Below, piece by piece: positions 11,872 to 23,541 of a DNA stretch of 64,000 nt. Below the pieces are notes generated by a model. That model was not told the DNA's origin. It saw only the letters and a program-made list of their open reading frames with translations, and did not search any database. Each line of letters begins with the position of its first letter. The first letter of the stretch is position 1. The stretch is from Acanthosepion esculentum (lineage: Eukaryota > Mollusca > Cephalopoda > Sepiida > Sepiidae): the NCBI GenBank assembly GCA_964036315.1, contig OZ038482.1, forward strand, positions 16,256,069 through 16,320,068, given 5' to 3'. Made by a program: the position numbers and the translations under genes.

Positions 11872-13155
11872 CAAGGTAACCAAAAAAGTTCTGTCCGTTT
11901 TTTGATTAGTCATTGAATGAAGTTGAAATATATATGAAATGCGTGTAACAATTGTTTTCAAATTCGGACAGCCGAAAGTAGGAACATCAGACGTTATAAA
12001 AAAGGCGCAGCGTGCCTGGCCATCAGTTATAAGCCGGACAGCTGTGAGAAGGATGGAAGTGTCTTGAGATCTCGTTCGGGGCTGTTTGCTTTACGACTTC
12101 AAAGTGGGCTTATCAGCAGCTGCATCAACTCGCCGCATATGTCAAGCGTTTAGGGATAGTGCTGTGGATGAACGTACTGCAAGGCGTTGGTTTCGAAAAT
12201 TCAAGTCGGGAGATTTGTCTCTCCATGATGAGCCTCGCAGTGGACGACCACAGGTCTTAAATGACTGAGTCCTGAAGGCGGCCATTGAAAAGGACAGTAG
12301 TCTAACGTGTGCTGAACTTGCGAGACAGTTCAAAGTTCCCGATGAAACAGTTAGACTTCACCTGCACCGCCTAGGTAAGACGTACAAACTGAGCAAGTGG
12401 GTTCCGCAAATGCTGTTGGAGGTCCACAAGGGACAACGAGTGGCAGCCTGTGTATCGCTGCTTTCTCGCCACCGTACCGCATCCTTATTCAATCGAGTGC
12501 TTACCAGTGATGAAAAGTGGGTTCTGTACGAAACTCCCAAGCATTCCAAACATTGGTTGTCTCCTCAGGATGCTGTTCCTCACACCACAAGACCGCCTAT
12601 GCACCCACGTAAGATTATGCTTTGTGTCTGGAGGACAAGTCGTCAAATGGTTCATTATGAACTGCTACCAACGGGCCAAACGGTCACTGGAGACCTATAC
12701 TCGCAGCAATTGAAACTTGTGCAACAGGCATTGCGCCAGAAGGAGCCAGCACTGGGGAATCGCAAAGGTGTGCTTTTCCTCCATGACAGCGCCAGGCCGC
12801 ATGTCGCGCGAGTGGTCAGGGATACCATACAGCAACTTGGGTGGGAGACTTTGTGCCATCCACCTTATTCATCTGAACTTGCGCCATCCGATTACCAACT
12901 CTTCCACTCCCTGGATAATCATCTTCGTGGGAAATCCTTCACCAATGAAGCAGACATGCGCAAAGCCCTCACGGACTTCTTTGCGTCAAAACCCCCCGAG
13001 TTCTACCGCAAGGGCATTGAACAGCTGGAGACACGTTGGCAGAAGGTGCTGGATGCCGAAGACGATTACTTCGAAGACTAAATATAAGTTACACATACTG
13101 TGAAGCGTTTTCTTTTTTTCCTTTAAAAACGGACAGAACTTTTTTGGTTACCCTG
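11872..13155 (+). mobile_element. Full-length mariner transposon, 1284 bp
   Basis: Terminal inverted repeats of about 30 bp: the left end starts CAAGGTAACCAAAAAAGTTC, and the right end is its reverse complement with one mismatch (TTACCCTG for TTACCTTG). TA duplications lie at 11870-11871 and 13156-13157. Length, ends and the internal DD34D transposase fit a classical mariner. The ends are nearly intact, implying a fairly recent insertion; the transposase carries stops. Confidence 0.93.
12053..13081 (+). pseudogene. Mariner transposase, two in-frame stops
   Basis: Cut-and-paste transposase (DDE/D nuclease) acting on the flanking inverted repeats. An ATG at 12053 is in frame with the whole product, about 342 codons, the usual mariner length. 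TGA stops occur at 12065-12067 and 12266-12268; no frameshift was seen. The N-terminal helix-turn-helix half contains AVDERTARRWFRKFKSGD and the linker DEPRSGRP. The catalytic triad is present: D in TSDEKW (12509-12511), D in LHDSARPH (12785-12787) and D in APSDYQLF (12890-12892), with 34 residues between the last two (DD34D). WVPQML and YSSELAPSD are family signatures. Apart from the two stops the frame is open, so inactivation is recent. The product is not expected to be made as one chain. Confidence 0.93.
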
Positions 13156-13409
13156 TATTAACATTTACTGTAAATGTACGTATTTTAATATGATTTTATA
13201 TACTTTTATTCTTATTTATTGTACAGTAACGTGATTTTTATGTGCTTTTAACGCTTTTCTAGTGATATTCAATATTTGTGGCGGGCGGACGTAAAGTCGA
13301 ATAAAATGACTTAAACGTGATTTTTATTTTCCATATATATTTTTGTCAAATGACGTATAATCGAGAACGACTTAAGTCGAAACGACGTAACCCGAGATAT
13401 ACATGTATT

Positions 13410-13880
13410 TGATATGCATACTCGTCCTGATTGCTGGTGGTGATGTTTTATTCGAGTAATATAAGGCAAACTCCCGTGAAAATTCGAGTAATTTCTAGGT
13501 ACGCCATCATTTTGGTTAGGTTGGTTGATTTTAGAATATGTCGGTTATTTAATGTCAATTTTTGTGTAGGCCACCAGGTAAGGATCGAACACACTAGTCA
13601 GTAATAATTGGTCAAATAGACTTGACCAGGTAATCGAGATGCCAGATTTATAACCGGCTGAACATGTGTGAGATATGTCACAAATTTTTCAAAGCAAAAC
13701 CAACAACCATAACTCACGTATGGACAGTCGTAAAATGTGATTTGGATATATATATATATAGGTACACAAAGAATCCAGCACTCTGCAGACGCCATGCTAT
13801 GAGCGTAGCCGTTTGTCACATATTCTTTGGTTTTCATGAGCAATTTTAATGCATATATTGCTCCTAAAAATATTATGATT
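13410..13880. other. No gene recognised
   Basis: Contains 'tcggttatttaatgtcaatt', loosely like the family V tail, and a short (TA)n. No coding signal. Confidence 0.4.
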
Positions 13881-13882
13881 AT

Positions 13883-13883
<1 letters not shown>

Positions 13884-13934
<51 letters not shown>

Positions 13935-13947
13935 ATGTGAACAGACT

Positions 13948-14008
<61 letters not shown>

Positions 14009-14019
14009 GTGAACAGACT

Positions 14020-14094
<75 letters not shown>
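13884..14094. repeat. (GATA)n microsatellite with shared interruptions
   Basis: Three GATA blocks separated twice by 'gtgaacagactaa'. The block at 22.0-22.5 kb is interrupted by the related 'gaaacagactga'. Confidence 0.95.
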
Positions 14095-14260
14095 TTCATG
14101 TGTCATACCTGGTCTCCTACTTCTCATTAATGATTAGCTTTATCCCGCAGCCTTGAAGTATGTTTAATAATTGTCTGTGAAAGAAGCATGATAATCTTGC
14201 ATTAGCCAGCCATTTTGTTTTACTTTTCTTTATTTCTTTTTGTAATGCTTTTTTACTGTT

Positions 14261-14261
<1 letters not shown>

Positions 14262-14329
<68 letters not shown>
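14262..14329. repeat. (CA)n microsatellite
   Basis: About 34 uninterrupted CA units. Confidence 0.97.
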
Positions 14330-14331
<2 letters not shown>

Positions 14332-14568
14332 CACCGTTGCGCAGCAATGAATCGGGTTTTGTTTTACAGACTGATTAGTTGTTTGCGCAGTAGTTGTCGC
14401 CAGATGGGTTCGAAAGGTTGCACTAATAACCAGTCGTGATTTCTTTGAAAATGAGAAGATTACTTCGGCGTTGAACTCTGCCTCTTAACATTGGGCAAAT
14501 CGGCAGCGTCCTAATTGTTTACACGCGGAAGGAAAACATTACAACCATAAGAGAATCCGACAAAATAG

Positions 14569-14571
<3 letters not shown>

Positions 14572-14634
<63 letters not shown>
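14572..14634. repeat. (TA)n microsatellite
   Basis: About 31 TA units. Confidence 0.95.
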
Positions 14635-14636
<2 letters not shown>

Positions 14637-14904
14637 CAATGCGGTAAAATGGTTACCTTAACATATTTCACCGAGGTTCCGCCGTCATCAGAAAAAGAAT
14701 TGTCCTCCACTGGATCGAAATTTACACTAGCGAGATGAAACGGTAATTGCGTTAAGCGTTTGGATGAGTGATTTTTTTTTTTATGTTAACTTGATCGTTA
14801 TAGAAAAATGCGTTGGAAGTAATCAAAATCTAATTGCTCTGACGATAAATAACAAAGAATCAAAATTAAACATTTATCAAATATATACATATATACAAAT
14901 ATAC

Positions 14905-15016
<112 letters not shown>

Positions 15017-15117
15017 AAAAGAAAGAAGAGTAAGATATGTAATCCGGTGTTCTTATTGATATTTTTTTATTTTTACAAAACAGTGCTCAATGTAAATTTA
15101 CAGAGCATAAATATTAT

Positions 15118-15366
15118 AAATTAACTGATTTAAAATATGGTTTCTTCGCTACACAGTAATAACTATGTTTCAAAAACTGAAGCTAAAAACTTCAAATTTA
15201 ATTATATAATTAAATTAAAAGCATTAGTTCTGTTCCATCTTCAAGCGAATTTTTAGAACTAATGCTTTTAATTTAATTATATAATTAAATTTAAAGTTTT
15301 TAGCTTGATTTTGAAAAATGGTTATTACTGTGTAGCGAAGAAACCATATTTTAAATCAGTTAATTT
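15118..15366. repeat. Large imperfect inverted repeat, arms 112-114 bp
   Basis: Left arm 15118-15231 and right arm 15255-15366 are reverse complements with few mismatches, around a 23-base loop. Each arm contains the smaller palindrome 'aatttaattatataattaaa' and the block 'tggtttcttcgctacaca'. A related block appears singly near 1357-1380. It could fold into a long hairpin in DNA or RNA, consistent with a foldback or MITE-like element. Confidence 0.85.
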
Positions 15367-15371
15367 TTAAA

Positions 15372-15593
<222 letters not shown>

Positions 15594-15786
15594 TGCCTTT
15601 TCTATTTCTAGCAGTTTCTGGTTAGCTCCCTTATATTGGGACGCTTGTTTTAAAAAAAAATCGCAAAGCGACAACGGATAAATTAAAAATTCTAAAATAA
15701 TTGTCAGGGAGGGTGTTCACACGTGATTTTAAAAATTACCATCACAACGATCAAAATTACAATAAGTTTGTCTTTATAATTCAAGC

Positions 15787-15814
15787 CTGAGGATGATCTC
15801 AAAGTAGATCGAAA
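15787..15814 (+). ncRNA. Hammerhead-like core (CTGAGGA-hairpin-GAAA)
   Basis: CTGAGGA (15787-15793), T, stem GATCT / AGATC (15795-15799 / 15806-15810) with loop CAAAGT, then GAAA (15811-15814). This matches the CUGANGA...GAAA conserved core of hammerhead ribozymes, which are established in the pseudo-LTRs of Penelope-like elements. One extra base lies between the core A and the stem; outer stems I and III were not resolved. It lies between PLE 3'-end sequence (15593) and an ORF-start-like segment (15871). Confidence 0.45.
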
Positions 15815-15870
15815 GTAATTGGGTAGGAAAAAACTACGGCGCTTTCCTTGATGAATTTTATCTTAATGTC

Positions 15871-15961
15871 AAGAAACTGATTAGAGAACTAGAAAGGATT
15901 ATTATAAAAATAGATATAGTATTTATAGTATTCAATGAAACATGTTTGAATGAAGATATAA

Positions 15962-15962
<1 letters not shown>
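15871..15962 (+). pseudogene. Penelope-like ORF N-terminal fragment
   Basis: Translation gives LIRELERIIIKIDIVF then FNETCLNEDI, ending at a (TA)n tract. The FNE(T/M)C motif before a (TA)n or (GATA)n also occurs at 32290-32310 and 19113-19132. Its place after the hammerhead-like core fits the start of a PLE open reading frame. Short and diverged. Confidence 0.35.

Positions 15963-15999
<37 letters not shown>
15963..15999. repeat. (TA)n microsatellite
   Basis: TA units truncating the PLE-like fragment. Confidence 0.9.
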
Positions 16000-16000
<1 letters not shown>

Positions 16001-16546
16001 TTGGTTAAATTAATTTTTTTATAGCATGATATTTATTGGATCTTTGGTCATCTTCGGATACAAACCACCAGGCATATCTTTAATGGTGATAACTTATACA
16101 AGCAAATATACTTACGACGTAGGTAAGTAACGTGAGACGAGAGACGGCCTTGGTGAATTCAAAGCATTTTAGCACAGGGGGAAAAGCTAAACGCTCTTAA
16201 TTAGTTACTCAACCGTACGCGCACAAACATACGTACGTTCGTACACCCACGCACTCACGAAAATAATTGTATATTCGCTCGCCATCGTGTGCTTGTATGT
16301 TTATGTGCAAGTGAGTTTCATTCAACATGGGCCGCATCTAGTCCCGAATTTTTTAATTATGTATTTGATAAGTGCTCACTTAATGTATCCTTGTGCCAGA
16401 CTAGACTAAGAACATCATCCGTTACGCCCCTATCTACCAATCTGGAAACCAATACGGTTCAACTGATTTCAATCTTTCCTATGTGCCAAATACTCTGGTC
16501 GTGTTAGTAATACAAATTTTCTCGCCATGATGTTTTTGGTGATGGA

Positions 16547-16549
<3 letters not shown>
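16000..16549. other. No gene recognised
   Basis: Mixed sequence. 'ccaccaggcat' with 'ttcggata' near 16043-16075 resembles, on the minus strand, the CTGRTGA-hairpin motif seen at other (TA)n-flanked loci, but it is degenerate. Confidence 0.4.

Positions 16550-16607
<58 letters not shown>
16550..16607. repeat. (TA)n microsatellite
   Basis: About 29 TA units. A degenerate CTGAAGA...GAAA motif follows on the minus strand (16633-16660). Confidence 0.95.
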
Positions 16608-16609
<2 letters not shown>

Positions 16610-17191
16610 CAAACTAACTAGTTTTTATAACATTTCGATATTTGTATGTTCCTTCTTCAGTTGAGAGTTCAGTAAATTTGTGATTTGGTACAATACTAAA
16701 ATCAAAAAGTGTAACTTATGTGGGATACTGTTTTATTTAGCCCCCACTATCCTCGCCGCAGAAACAGAAAAGGTATCGGGGCGAATTGGTGTGAAACAGC
16801 TGATACTGTAATCAGATAAAACGAAAACTGGTGGAATAAAAGATGCCCAATTGTTTGGCAAGTACACAGCGATCAGACAATGAGATATATAATATGAACC
16901 GCAAAATGGAATGTCAATTATTACACTATAGTTCTTCCATAATTGCTTCCTGCCGTTTAGGTACACTTTCATCAGAAGAAGAGCTTCCTTTCTTTTGAAA
17001 AACGCAGACACTACAAACTAATGGATTTTTCATAAAAATTATATCTGGCCAATATATATATATATATTCCTTCAAGAAAAACACTACTTTAGTCCGTCGA
17101 AGTCCTAAACCTCTATACGCGTCAGCCAATTTTTCTCACTTTGTCATTAATTTACCCAAGATTTTTCTGATTTATAAAAATTTATACATTT

Positions 17192-17194
<3 letters not shown>

Positions 17195-17242
<48 letters not shown>
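17195..17242. repeat. (TA)n microsatellite
   Basis: About 23 TA units. The minus strand of 17290-17330 reads CTGGTGAATT with a GGACC/GGTCC hairpin, another (TA)n-linked motif. Confidence 0.9.
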
Positions 17243-17245
<3 letters not shown>

Positions 17246-17383
17246 TATATTTAAGAAAGAGACAACTTTAATGGTTCATGGCATTATAATTTATTTCCTT
17301 CGGACCGGATTTTGGTCCTAATTCACCAGATCTCTATTTTCATACAAAAATACTGGTGACTATTTTTTACAGGTTTAAAAACT

Positions 17384-17390
<7 letters not shown>

Positions 17391-17481
<91 letters not shown>

Positions 17482-17505
17482 GTGTGTGCGTGCGTGTATG
17501 TGTGT
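17391..17505. repeat. (TA)n(TG)n compound microsatellite
   Basis: About 24 TA units then TG/CG units. Confidence 0.95.
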
Positions 17506-17509
17506 AGCT

Positions 17510-18028
17510 GGTTGTTCTTCATTTGTGTGTCTGTTTAAAACTGCGACATCAAATAAATGACGTAATTAACAGAATCTTGCTCCGCAAATATAACGAATTT
17601 TCATATTGACTTTAAATGTTCAAAGTTTTAAAGGTAACAATGTTTTAATTTTCATATTAAATCTGGTTATTTTGTGATCATTTTGAATAAATGATTGTTT
17701 TACTGATGGTTGTAATATTAAACTGTTTAGTTACTGAAATAAACCCATTTACTAAAATGTAATTGATAACGAACTTGATAAATTGATAAAGAACTTCAAT
17801 CTAAAGGGAAGTTAACCCGAGAGGGAATTGAGCCGTGTTTACCTCTCAATATTATTTTTTAAATCTAACAAAATGTATAAATTGTATTGTAAGAAGTCGT
17901 ACATGAAAATAAAAGACTGGACTTCCCTAATAATATTTTATGGCATATAAACATATCTCCCAAACAAATAAGCAACAACTGTAGAGAAAAGAAGAAAGGT
18001 CTTGCATAACGCTGGGTCTTACTGATAT
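17510..18028. other. No gene recognised
   Basis: AT-rich with poly-A runs. No motif seen. Confidence 0.5.
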
Positions 18029-18029
18029 A

Positions 18030-18640
<611 letters not shown>

Positions 18641-18700
<60 letters not shown>

Positions 18701-18712
18701 CTGTGTGTGTAT
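18641..18712. repeat. (TA)n(TG)n compound microsatellite
   Basis: Directly abuts the family T tail. Confidence 0.93.
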
Positions 18713-18775
18713 TTAGGCAGCAATCCTTCTTTCATGCACATTTCATTGAAAACGATAGGCCACACTACAACATGT

Positions 18776-18919
18776 TTAATACGCAGACTCACTCTACACC
18801 TTTCTGATCATAGCTCAATTAGATCTCATTTAAATATTCATGGAGACCTACCGGTCACTATTCGTAACATACTTGTTGACAACACTAATATAATAGCATC
18901 AAATGAAAACATTTTATAA
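18776..18919 (+). pseudogene. Penelope-like element (lineage B) GIY-YIG fragment
   Basis: The frame reads LIRRLTLHLSDHSSIRSHLN, then DLPVTIRNILVDNTNIIASN and a stop. It is clearly related to 15478-15593 (RRLTLH, D-x-x-S-I/V, H-L, I-L/R-x-x-N-T-N-I). It is the central part of a PLE GIY-YIG endonuclease; the catalytic front end is absent. The segment 'gcacatttcattgaaaac' (18736-18753) upstream is repeated in inverse orientation at 19113-19132, next to another (TA)n. Confidence 0.6.
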
Positions 18920-19126
18920 AACATATATACAACAAACTATTTCTTATTTTAACAGTTAAAATATAATCCTTGAAAATGGCTAAATGTATAGCCGAAAGCG
19001 ATCGGATAAAAAGAACATTCGGACAGTTTTTATATAATTTATCATCCGATAAAAAAATTATAAATCGCATGAGAAATTGTATAAAAAAACTAAATAAAAG
19101 CACCTTGTCTGTTGTTTTCAATGAAA

Positions 19127-19131
<5 letters not shown>

Positions 19132-19199
<68 letters not shown>
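19132..19199. repeat. (TA)n microsatellite
   Basis: About 34 TA units immediately after an FNEMC-encoding PLE-like segment. Confidence 0.95.
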
Positions 19200-19201
<2 letters not shown>

Positions 19202-19433
19202 ATCCATCATTTCTGCAAACATTCTGATGAGGCGCCATCATTCATTTCTGCAATCATTTTAATCATGTCATCAAGATTTTCAGTAATCATGGGATGATGA
19301 GTTGTCAATGACAACTGCAATGATTCTGACACTGATTTATGTATGTGTCTCCGACTATGTGTCTCCGCTGATGCAATATTTACGATCATCAATCATTTCT
19401 GGGTCATCAAACAGATCTGCATTTTTTTCTTAT

Positions 19434-19705
19434 TGTTATGGGATCTTACCTGTAACGACATAATGAACTCTTCCTGATACTATAAAGACTGCGCCTCTCA
19501 AGAGAGACATAAAATGAAGTGGAACGAGTCGAGACAATAGTAGTTCACTCTAAACCAGACTGACAGTCATACTAATCTTCAACTTCTTGTATTATTATTA
19601 TTCTGTTTTAATATATCTTTGTTATTCCTACTCTTGTGTTCGTATTGTTCTTCCTTGCTCCTAACCTGGACCATAACACTGGTGCGAGGATATTGGACCA
19701 TAACA
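19434..19705 (+). mobile_element. Solo LTR of a Ty3/Gypsy element, 272 bp
   Basis: Starts TGTTATGG and ends CCATAACA (perfect 8-bp terminal inverted repeat). It is flanked by a perfect 5-bp target duplication CTTAT (19429-19433 and 19706-19710). It aligns along its length with the LTR at 61785-62063 (shared 'gcgcctctc', 'agttcactctaaacca', 'cttcaacttcttgtatta', 'gaggatattggaccataaca'). A TATAAAG box lies at 19481-19487. No internal sequence follows, so it arose by LTR-LTR recombination. Confidence 0.93.
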
Positions 19706-19710
19706 CTTAT

Positions 19711-20160
19711 CATGTGCCATCCCCCAATTTTTGCAATCACCCGGATGATGAGTGATCAATTACATTTGCTATCATTTTAATGATGTGTCATCAGTTGTTT
19801 CAACAATCTTGAAAAAGATAAACAGAGAGAGGGTACATTCAGAATATTAAAACAATTGACTAAAAGCATGAAAGTCATTAAACTACTACATTGAAGAAAA
19901 CATAGAGAAATTATTTATGAATTTAAAACAACATTGAACGGACCAGATGGCTAGGGTTGTGTTTTGGATCTTCATAGCAATTGTCAATGATCATAACTTA
20001 GAAGACAAAAGGTGAAATAACGAGTAAGATTTTAGGCTAATATTGTAGGTCGTAGAATTATAGATCGATTTAAATTTGATGATGGAGCCAGGATAAATGT
20101 CAAGTATTATTGTCATTTCTTGGACAAACAACTTGAGTGGTAAAGGTCACAACCAAGAAG
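19711..20160. other. No gene recognised
   Basis: AT-rich. It repeats 'gatgagttgtcaatgacaac'-like motifs also present at 19290-19320 just before the solo LTR ('gatgagtgatcaattaca' at 19745). Possibly a local old duplication. Confidence 0.4.
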
Positions 20161-20162
20161 CC

Positions 20163-20660
20163 TTAATGTTTGGTTTGCTTTGCTTTGCTTTGTTTTACGG
20201 CTTATCAACCCCAATGGGTTATTTAATACCAACAAGACCCCCATTTCTGGTAACATTGTTCTTTCAAAAATGTATCGCTGCTAAAATATTTTTCTTTAAA
20301 AATATATTGCTGGCAATAACTTTTTCTTTAAAAGTTCATTGCTGGTATTAAAACTTATTTTATACACTATCATAGTGTTTTGACCTCAGTTTGGGGGTTA
20401 ACTATTTGCCCATAGCTGGGACCCTAACAGTTGATACCTCCCAGGGTTAAGGTGGGCCCGGGAACACCAGCAGTTAAGAAGTGGTTCCCCACACTTCAAA
20501 GCCTTCTGATCAGAGGCCTTGCTGTTGGATGTAGTTTATTGGCTTACCCAGGACGCCTCATTTTTGGTCGGGGGGATCTTACCCCTCTGCAGGTGTACAG
20601 TCGGCGTATTCTGAAGCCCCAGCCGACAGGGCTAAAGCCTTAAGCCAAAGACTATATTCA
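20163..20660 (-). repeat. Interspersed family V, copy 2
   Basis: Minus orientation: tail complement 'tgttttacggcttatcaacc' and 'caatgggttatttaatacca' first, three diverged VNTR units (20268-20350), then the 'agctgggaccctaacag' and 'gatcagaggccttgctgttg' blocks. It ends about 190 bp before a PLE 3' end. Confidence 0.75.
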
Positions 20661-20848
20661 TGTAAGACTTCACTTTCTGCGCAACTCACCTTTCCTAAAA
20701 TATTTTTCAACAACATAAAATTAATTGGATGAGTCACAGCAAAGACATGTGGAAAGACTGAAAAATTGCTACAACTCATGTTAAATATGAGAAAGATTAG
20801 AACAGACACCTCTTCCGAGTAAGAGCCATATAAGTGATCATGATTAAG

Positions 20849-21170
20849 GACTGTATGTACGTCATCCCGTGAAGCTGTGGTAAGAAATACAAAGAAGAAA
20901 CAGGCCACCCCCTTAAGGTAAGACTACAAGAACATCGTAAAGCAGTAACACAGGGAGAAATAGAAAAATCAGGCGTAACTGACCACATAAGAAGGAAAAA
21001 AGTAGACCACCGCCCCCTGTGGGAGGAGGTTGAAATAATAGAATAAGAGCATCATTGGCAAATACAAAAACTTAAAAAATACATATGTGCTAGGCCACAA
21101 AATCTCCTGAGCTGACCAAGCATAGAAATGAATACAATATGGGAACCAGTAATAAGTACTGGTAGAGAAA
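20849..21170 (+). pseudogene. Penelope-like element (lineage A) GIY-YIG endonuclease, copy 1
   Basis: The frame reads CMYVIP, stop, SCGKKYKEETGHPLKVRLQE and later KSGVTDHIRRKKVDHRPLWE with a second stop after EIIE. The order C-x-C, G-K-x-Y-x-G/E-E-T-G, R-L-x-E-H and D-H-I is that of the GIY-YIG endonuclease at the C-terminus of Penelope-like elements. This copy has two in-frame TGA/TAA stops and a later frame loss. The conserved tail, related to those after copies 2 and 3, follows to about 21510. Confidence 0.7.
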
Positions 21171-21460
21171 AGCAATTAATAAAATCCCATAATTGCAATA
21201 AAGCGCTTATAAAAAAAATGTAAAATATTAACAAAAATTGCAATATAAGCACTGTTAAAAAATATAATTACTGAGACATTACGTTTAAAAGTCTCAAAAA
21301 TTCATAGACAGTAGATCACCCAAAGAGTTGTAAGTTCAATACCAGGCCACATCAGTGCTGAATCAAAACTTGAAGATAATAACAGAGACAGGTGGCACGT
21401 GGAACTAGAACAATCTACCCCGGTGGATGAAATAAAGTGTTCGGTTCAAATTCCAGTCGC

Positions 21461-21492
21461 CTGAAGAAGGCCGGATCTTACAACGGCCGAAA
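21461..21492 (+). ncRNA. Hammerhead-like core in PLE tail (copy 1)
   Basis: CTGAAGA (21461-21467), A, perfect stem GGCCG / CGGCC (21469-21473 / 21484-21488), 10-base loop, GAAA (21489-21492). Same architecture as 15787-15814 with a different stem. Located about 290 bp after the GIY-YIG fragment. Confidence 0.45.
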
Positions 21493-21514
21493 CGTTGTGA
21501 AACGTTGAAAAAAG

Positions 21515-21605
21515 AGTTGTTGACAGCAATACATTTTTAAGGAAACATATATTAGCAGCGATACTATTTTTGAAAGAACGATGTTACCAGCAATAGGCGT
21601 CTTAT
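21515..21605 (+). repeat. Family V VNTR units inside the PLE tail
   Basis: Three units of the 'agcaatacatttttaagg' type interrupt the PLE tail; 'gatgaggataatagtccgaa', the expected PLE continuation, resumes at about 21607 plus. Suggests insertion or template switching of family V into this copy. Confidence 0.5.
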
Positions 21606-22004
21606 TGGCAATGAAAATGAGGATAATAGTCCGAATAATGCAAATAATGCAAGAGTAGAAACGTTAACAAAATCAATGGCTGAAGGACTGATGAAGGTTA
21701 TAGAAGATCAATGAATTCATATTAACATATAAAGTAATTATTTGTTCAGGTATGTTGTACAGTGTGTTAATCAAATATACGCTTCTGTTGAATATATATT
21801 GGGCATTTATTTATAAATATAATTTATGTTGGTCTTTGCTTGCATAATAAAATCTGACATGCACTAAACAAGTTATTAGCAATATTATTCACAAGGTTAG
21901 ATGTAAGCCAAAACTCATATATTCAAAAAATGTTATAAACATTGCTTGGTTAGAACCAATTTGATTGTGAACGCGTTGAAGTGTGTAATAAAATCTAGCA
22001 TGCC

Positions 22005-22006
<2 letters not shown>

Positions 22007-22076
<70 letters not shown>

Positions 22077-22085
22077 AACAGACTG

Positions 22086-22152
<67 letters not shown>

Positions 22153-22161
22153 AACAGACTG

Positions 22162-22192
<31 letters not shown>

Positions 22193-22273
22193 AACAGACT
22201 GAGATAGATAGATAGATATATAGATAGATAGATAGAAACAGACTGGGATAGATAGATAGATAGAAACAGACTG

Positions 22274-22344
<71 letters not shown>

Positions 22345-22383
22345 AACAGACTGAGATAGATAGATAGAAACAGACTGAGATAT

Positions 22384-22428
<45 letters not shown>

Positions 22429-22471
22429 AACAGACTGAGATAGATAGATAGATAGATAGAAACAGACTGAT

Positions 22472-22516
<45 letters not shown>
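22007..22516. repeat. (GATA)n block with nine 'gaaacagactga' interruptions
   Basis: About 510 bp of GATA units regularly broken by 'gaaacagactga(g)' (starting near 22075, 22151, 22191, 22236, 22263, 22343, 22367, 22427, 22459). Long Tyr/Leu/Ser/Ile frames on the minus strand are artefacts. Confidence 0.95.
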
Positions 22517-22578
22517 AAAATCATTATATTTAATAAGTAAAACTTGGTACAAATAATAAAATCTGGAATAGATCTCAA

Positions 22579-22579
<1 letters not shown>

Positions 22580-22655
<76 letters not shown>
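22580..22655. repeat. (TA)n microsatellite
   Basis: About 38 TA units. Confidence 0.95.
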
Positions 22656-22658
<3 letters not shown>

Positions 22659-22768
22659 AATCTCCGACTGTTTCCGAATCAATGAAGTTTCGATCCCGGA
22701 TTGTAGCATTCGAATGTCTCCCCACACTGACGAGCTGTGAAACAGCGAAATAGTCTATCTATGGATGA

Positions 22769-22770
<2 letters not shown>
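22656..22770 (+). repeat. tRNA-derived SINE-like family S2, 5'-truncated copy
   Basis: Shares 'tcgatcccgg' (B-box-like) and the body 'ccacactga.gagct', 'aacagcgaaa.agtct' and 'tggatgact.tatatata' with the fuller copy at 35360-35490. It is bounded by (TA)n on both sides. Confidence 0.55.
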
Positions 22771-22799
<29 letters not shown>

Positions 22800-22805
<6 letters not shown>

Positions 22806-23500
22806 AAATTGAAAGAAAGAACAGATGGAATAAAAATCCACTGTCCGTAGCATTTACTTTTTAAAAAGTGCTCAATATTAAGTAGAGCAATATACTATTA
22901 TTATATTTTTATGAGAAGAGATTATAATAAAAACATTTTTGAAATCACTAAAAAAAAGCTTTCATGTTTCAATACTATGATTGTACTTCTTCAGATTTTT
23001 ATGTCCCCCACTCCTTTAACGTTGGAAAAGATTTAATACTTTGTTTTTAAATTTCCTTAAAAATCATTTAATCACCAGTTACTTACCATCATCTGGTTAT
23101 ACCATGCAGCTAGGCCGACCACTTGTCTCCATGTCGGCGGGTAGCCACTGATGTACTTTGAAGTGTGAATCTTCATCTGGTAGCTATGAGGACTCCTTCC
23201 AGGTTAACCCTCTGATGACCCTGACTTTTCTGATACTCTGCTGTGACACTGAGTGCAAAGACTACTTTGGTATCTCTTAGTGTGAGCTTAGTACTTACAG
23301 GAGTCACTGCGGATCAATTACTCGTAGAATAAATATCTCTTATTGAAATTAAATTTGCTGCTGTCATGTACCCAGGGTAGTTGTTACGTTGTAGGGTACT
23401 ACTTATACTGACCAATTCTTTATCCAATGTCTTTGGGTCGCCGCTTATGCCTTTTTCTCGGTGTTGTAAGCAGCGGACGACCCCCTTCTTTACGCTGTAT
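22800..23500. other. No gene recognised
   Basis: Mixed sequence between a (TA)n and a PLE 3' end. It may be the interior of that PLE (expected to lie directly upstream of the GIY-YIG domain), but no reverse transcriptase motif was recognised. Confidence 0.4.
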
Positions 23501-23541
23501 GGATGGCGGGAGTTTTAATTTCAACCCCCATAGAGGAGAAC

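Larger units (their letters stand above)
11457..13405. mobile_element. Old terminal-inverted-repeat element hosting a mariner
   Basis: Left end CAGGTATTCCTCACCTACGT after a TA (11455-11456). The right end read in reverse is CATGTATATCTCGGGTTACG, followed by TA (13406-13407). Both termini carry 'acgtcg' / 'cgacgt' steps and degenerate internal repeats ('gacttacgtcgaaaaacgac', 'gacttaagtcgaaacgacg'). Removing the nested mariner leaves about 660 bp without coding capacity, as expected of a non-autonomous TA-inserting element. The ends match only approximately, so the assignment is moderate. Confidence 0.5.

Noticed and set aside
21889..22725. 278-codon Tyr-Leu-Ser-Ile frame on the minus strand
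   Set aside because: (GATA)n repeat translation.
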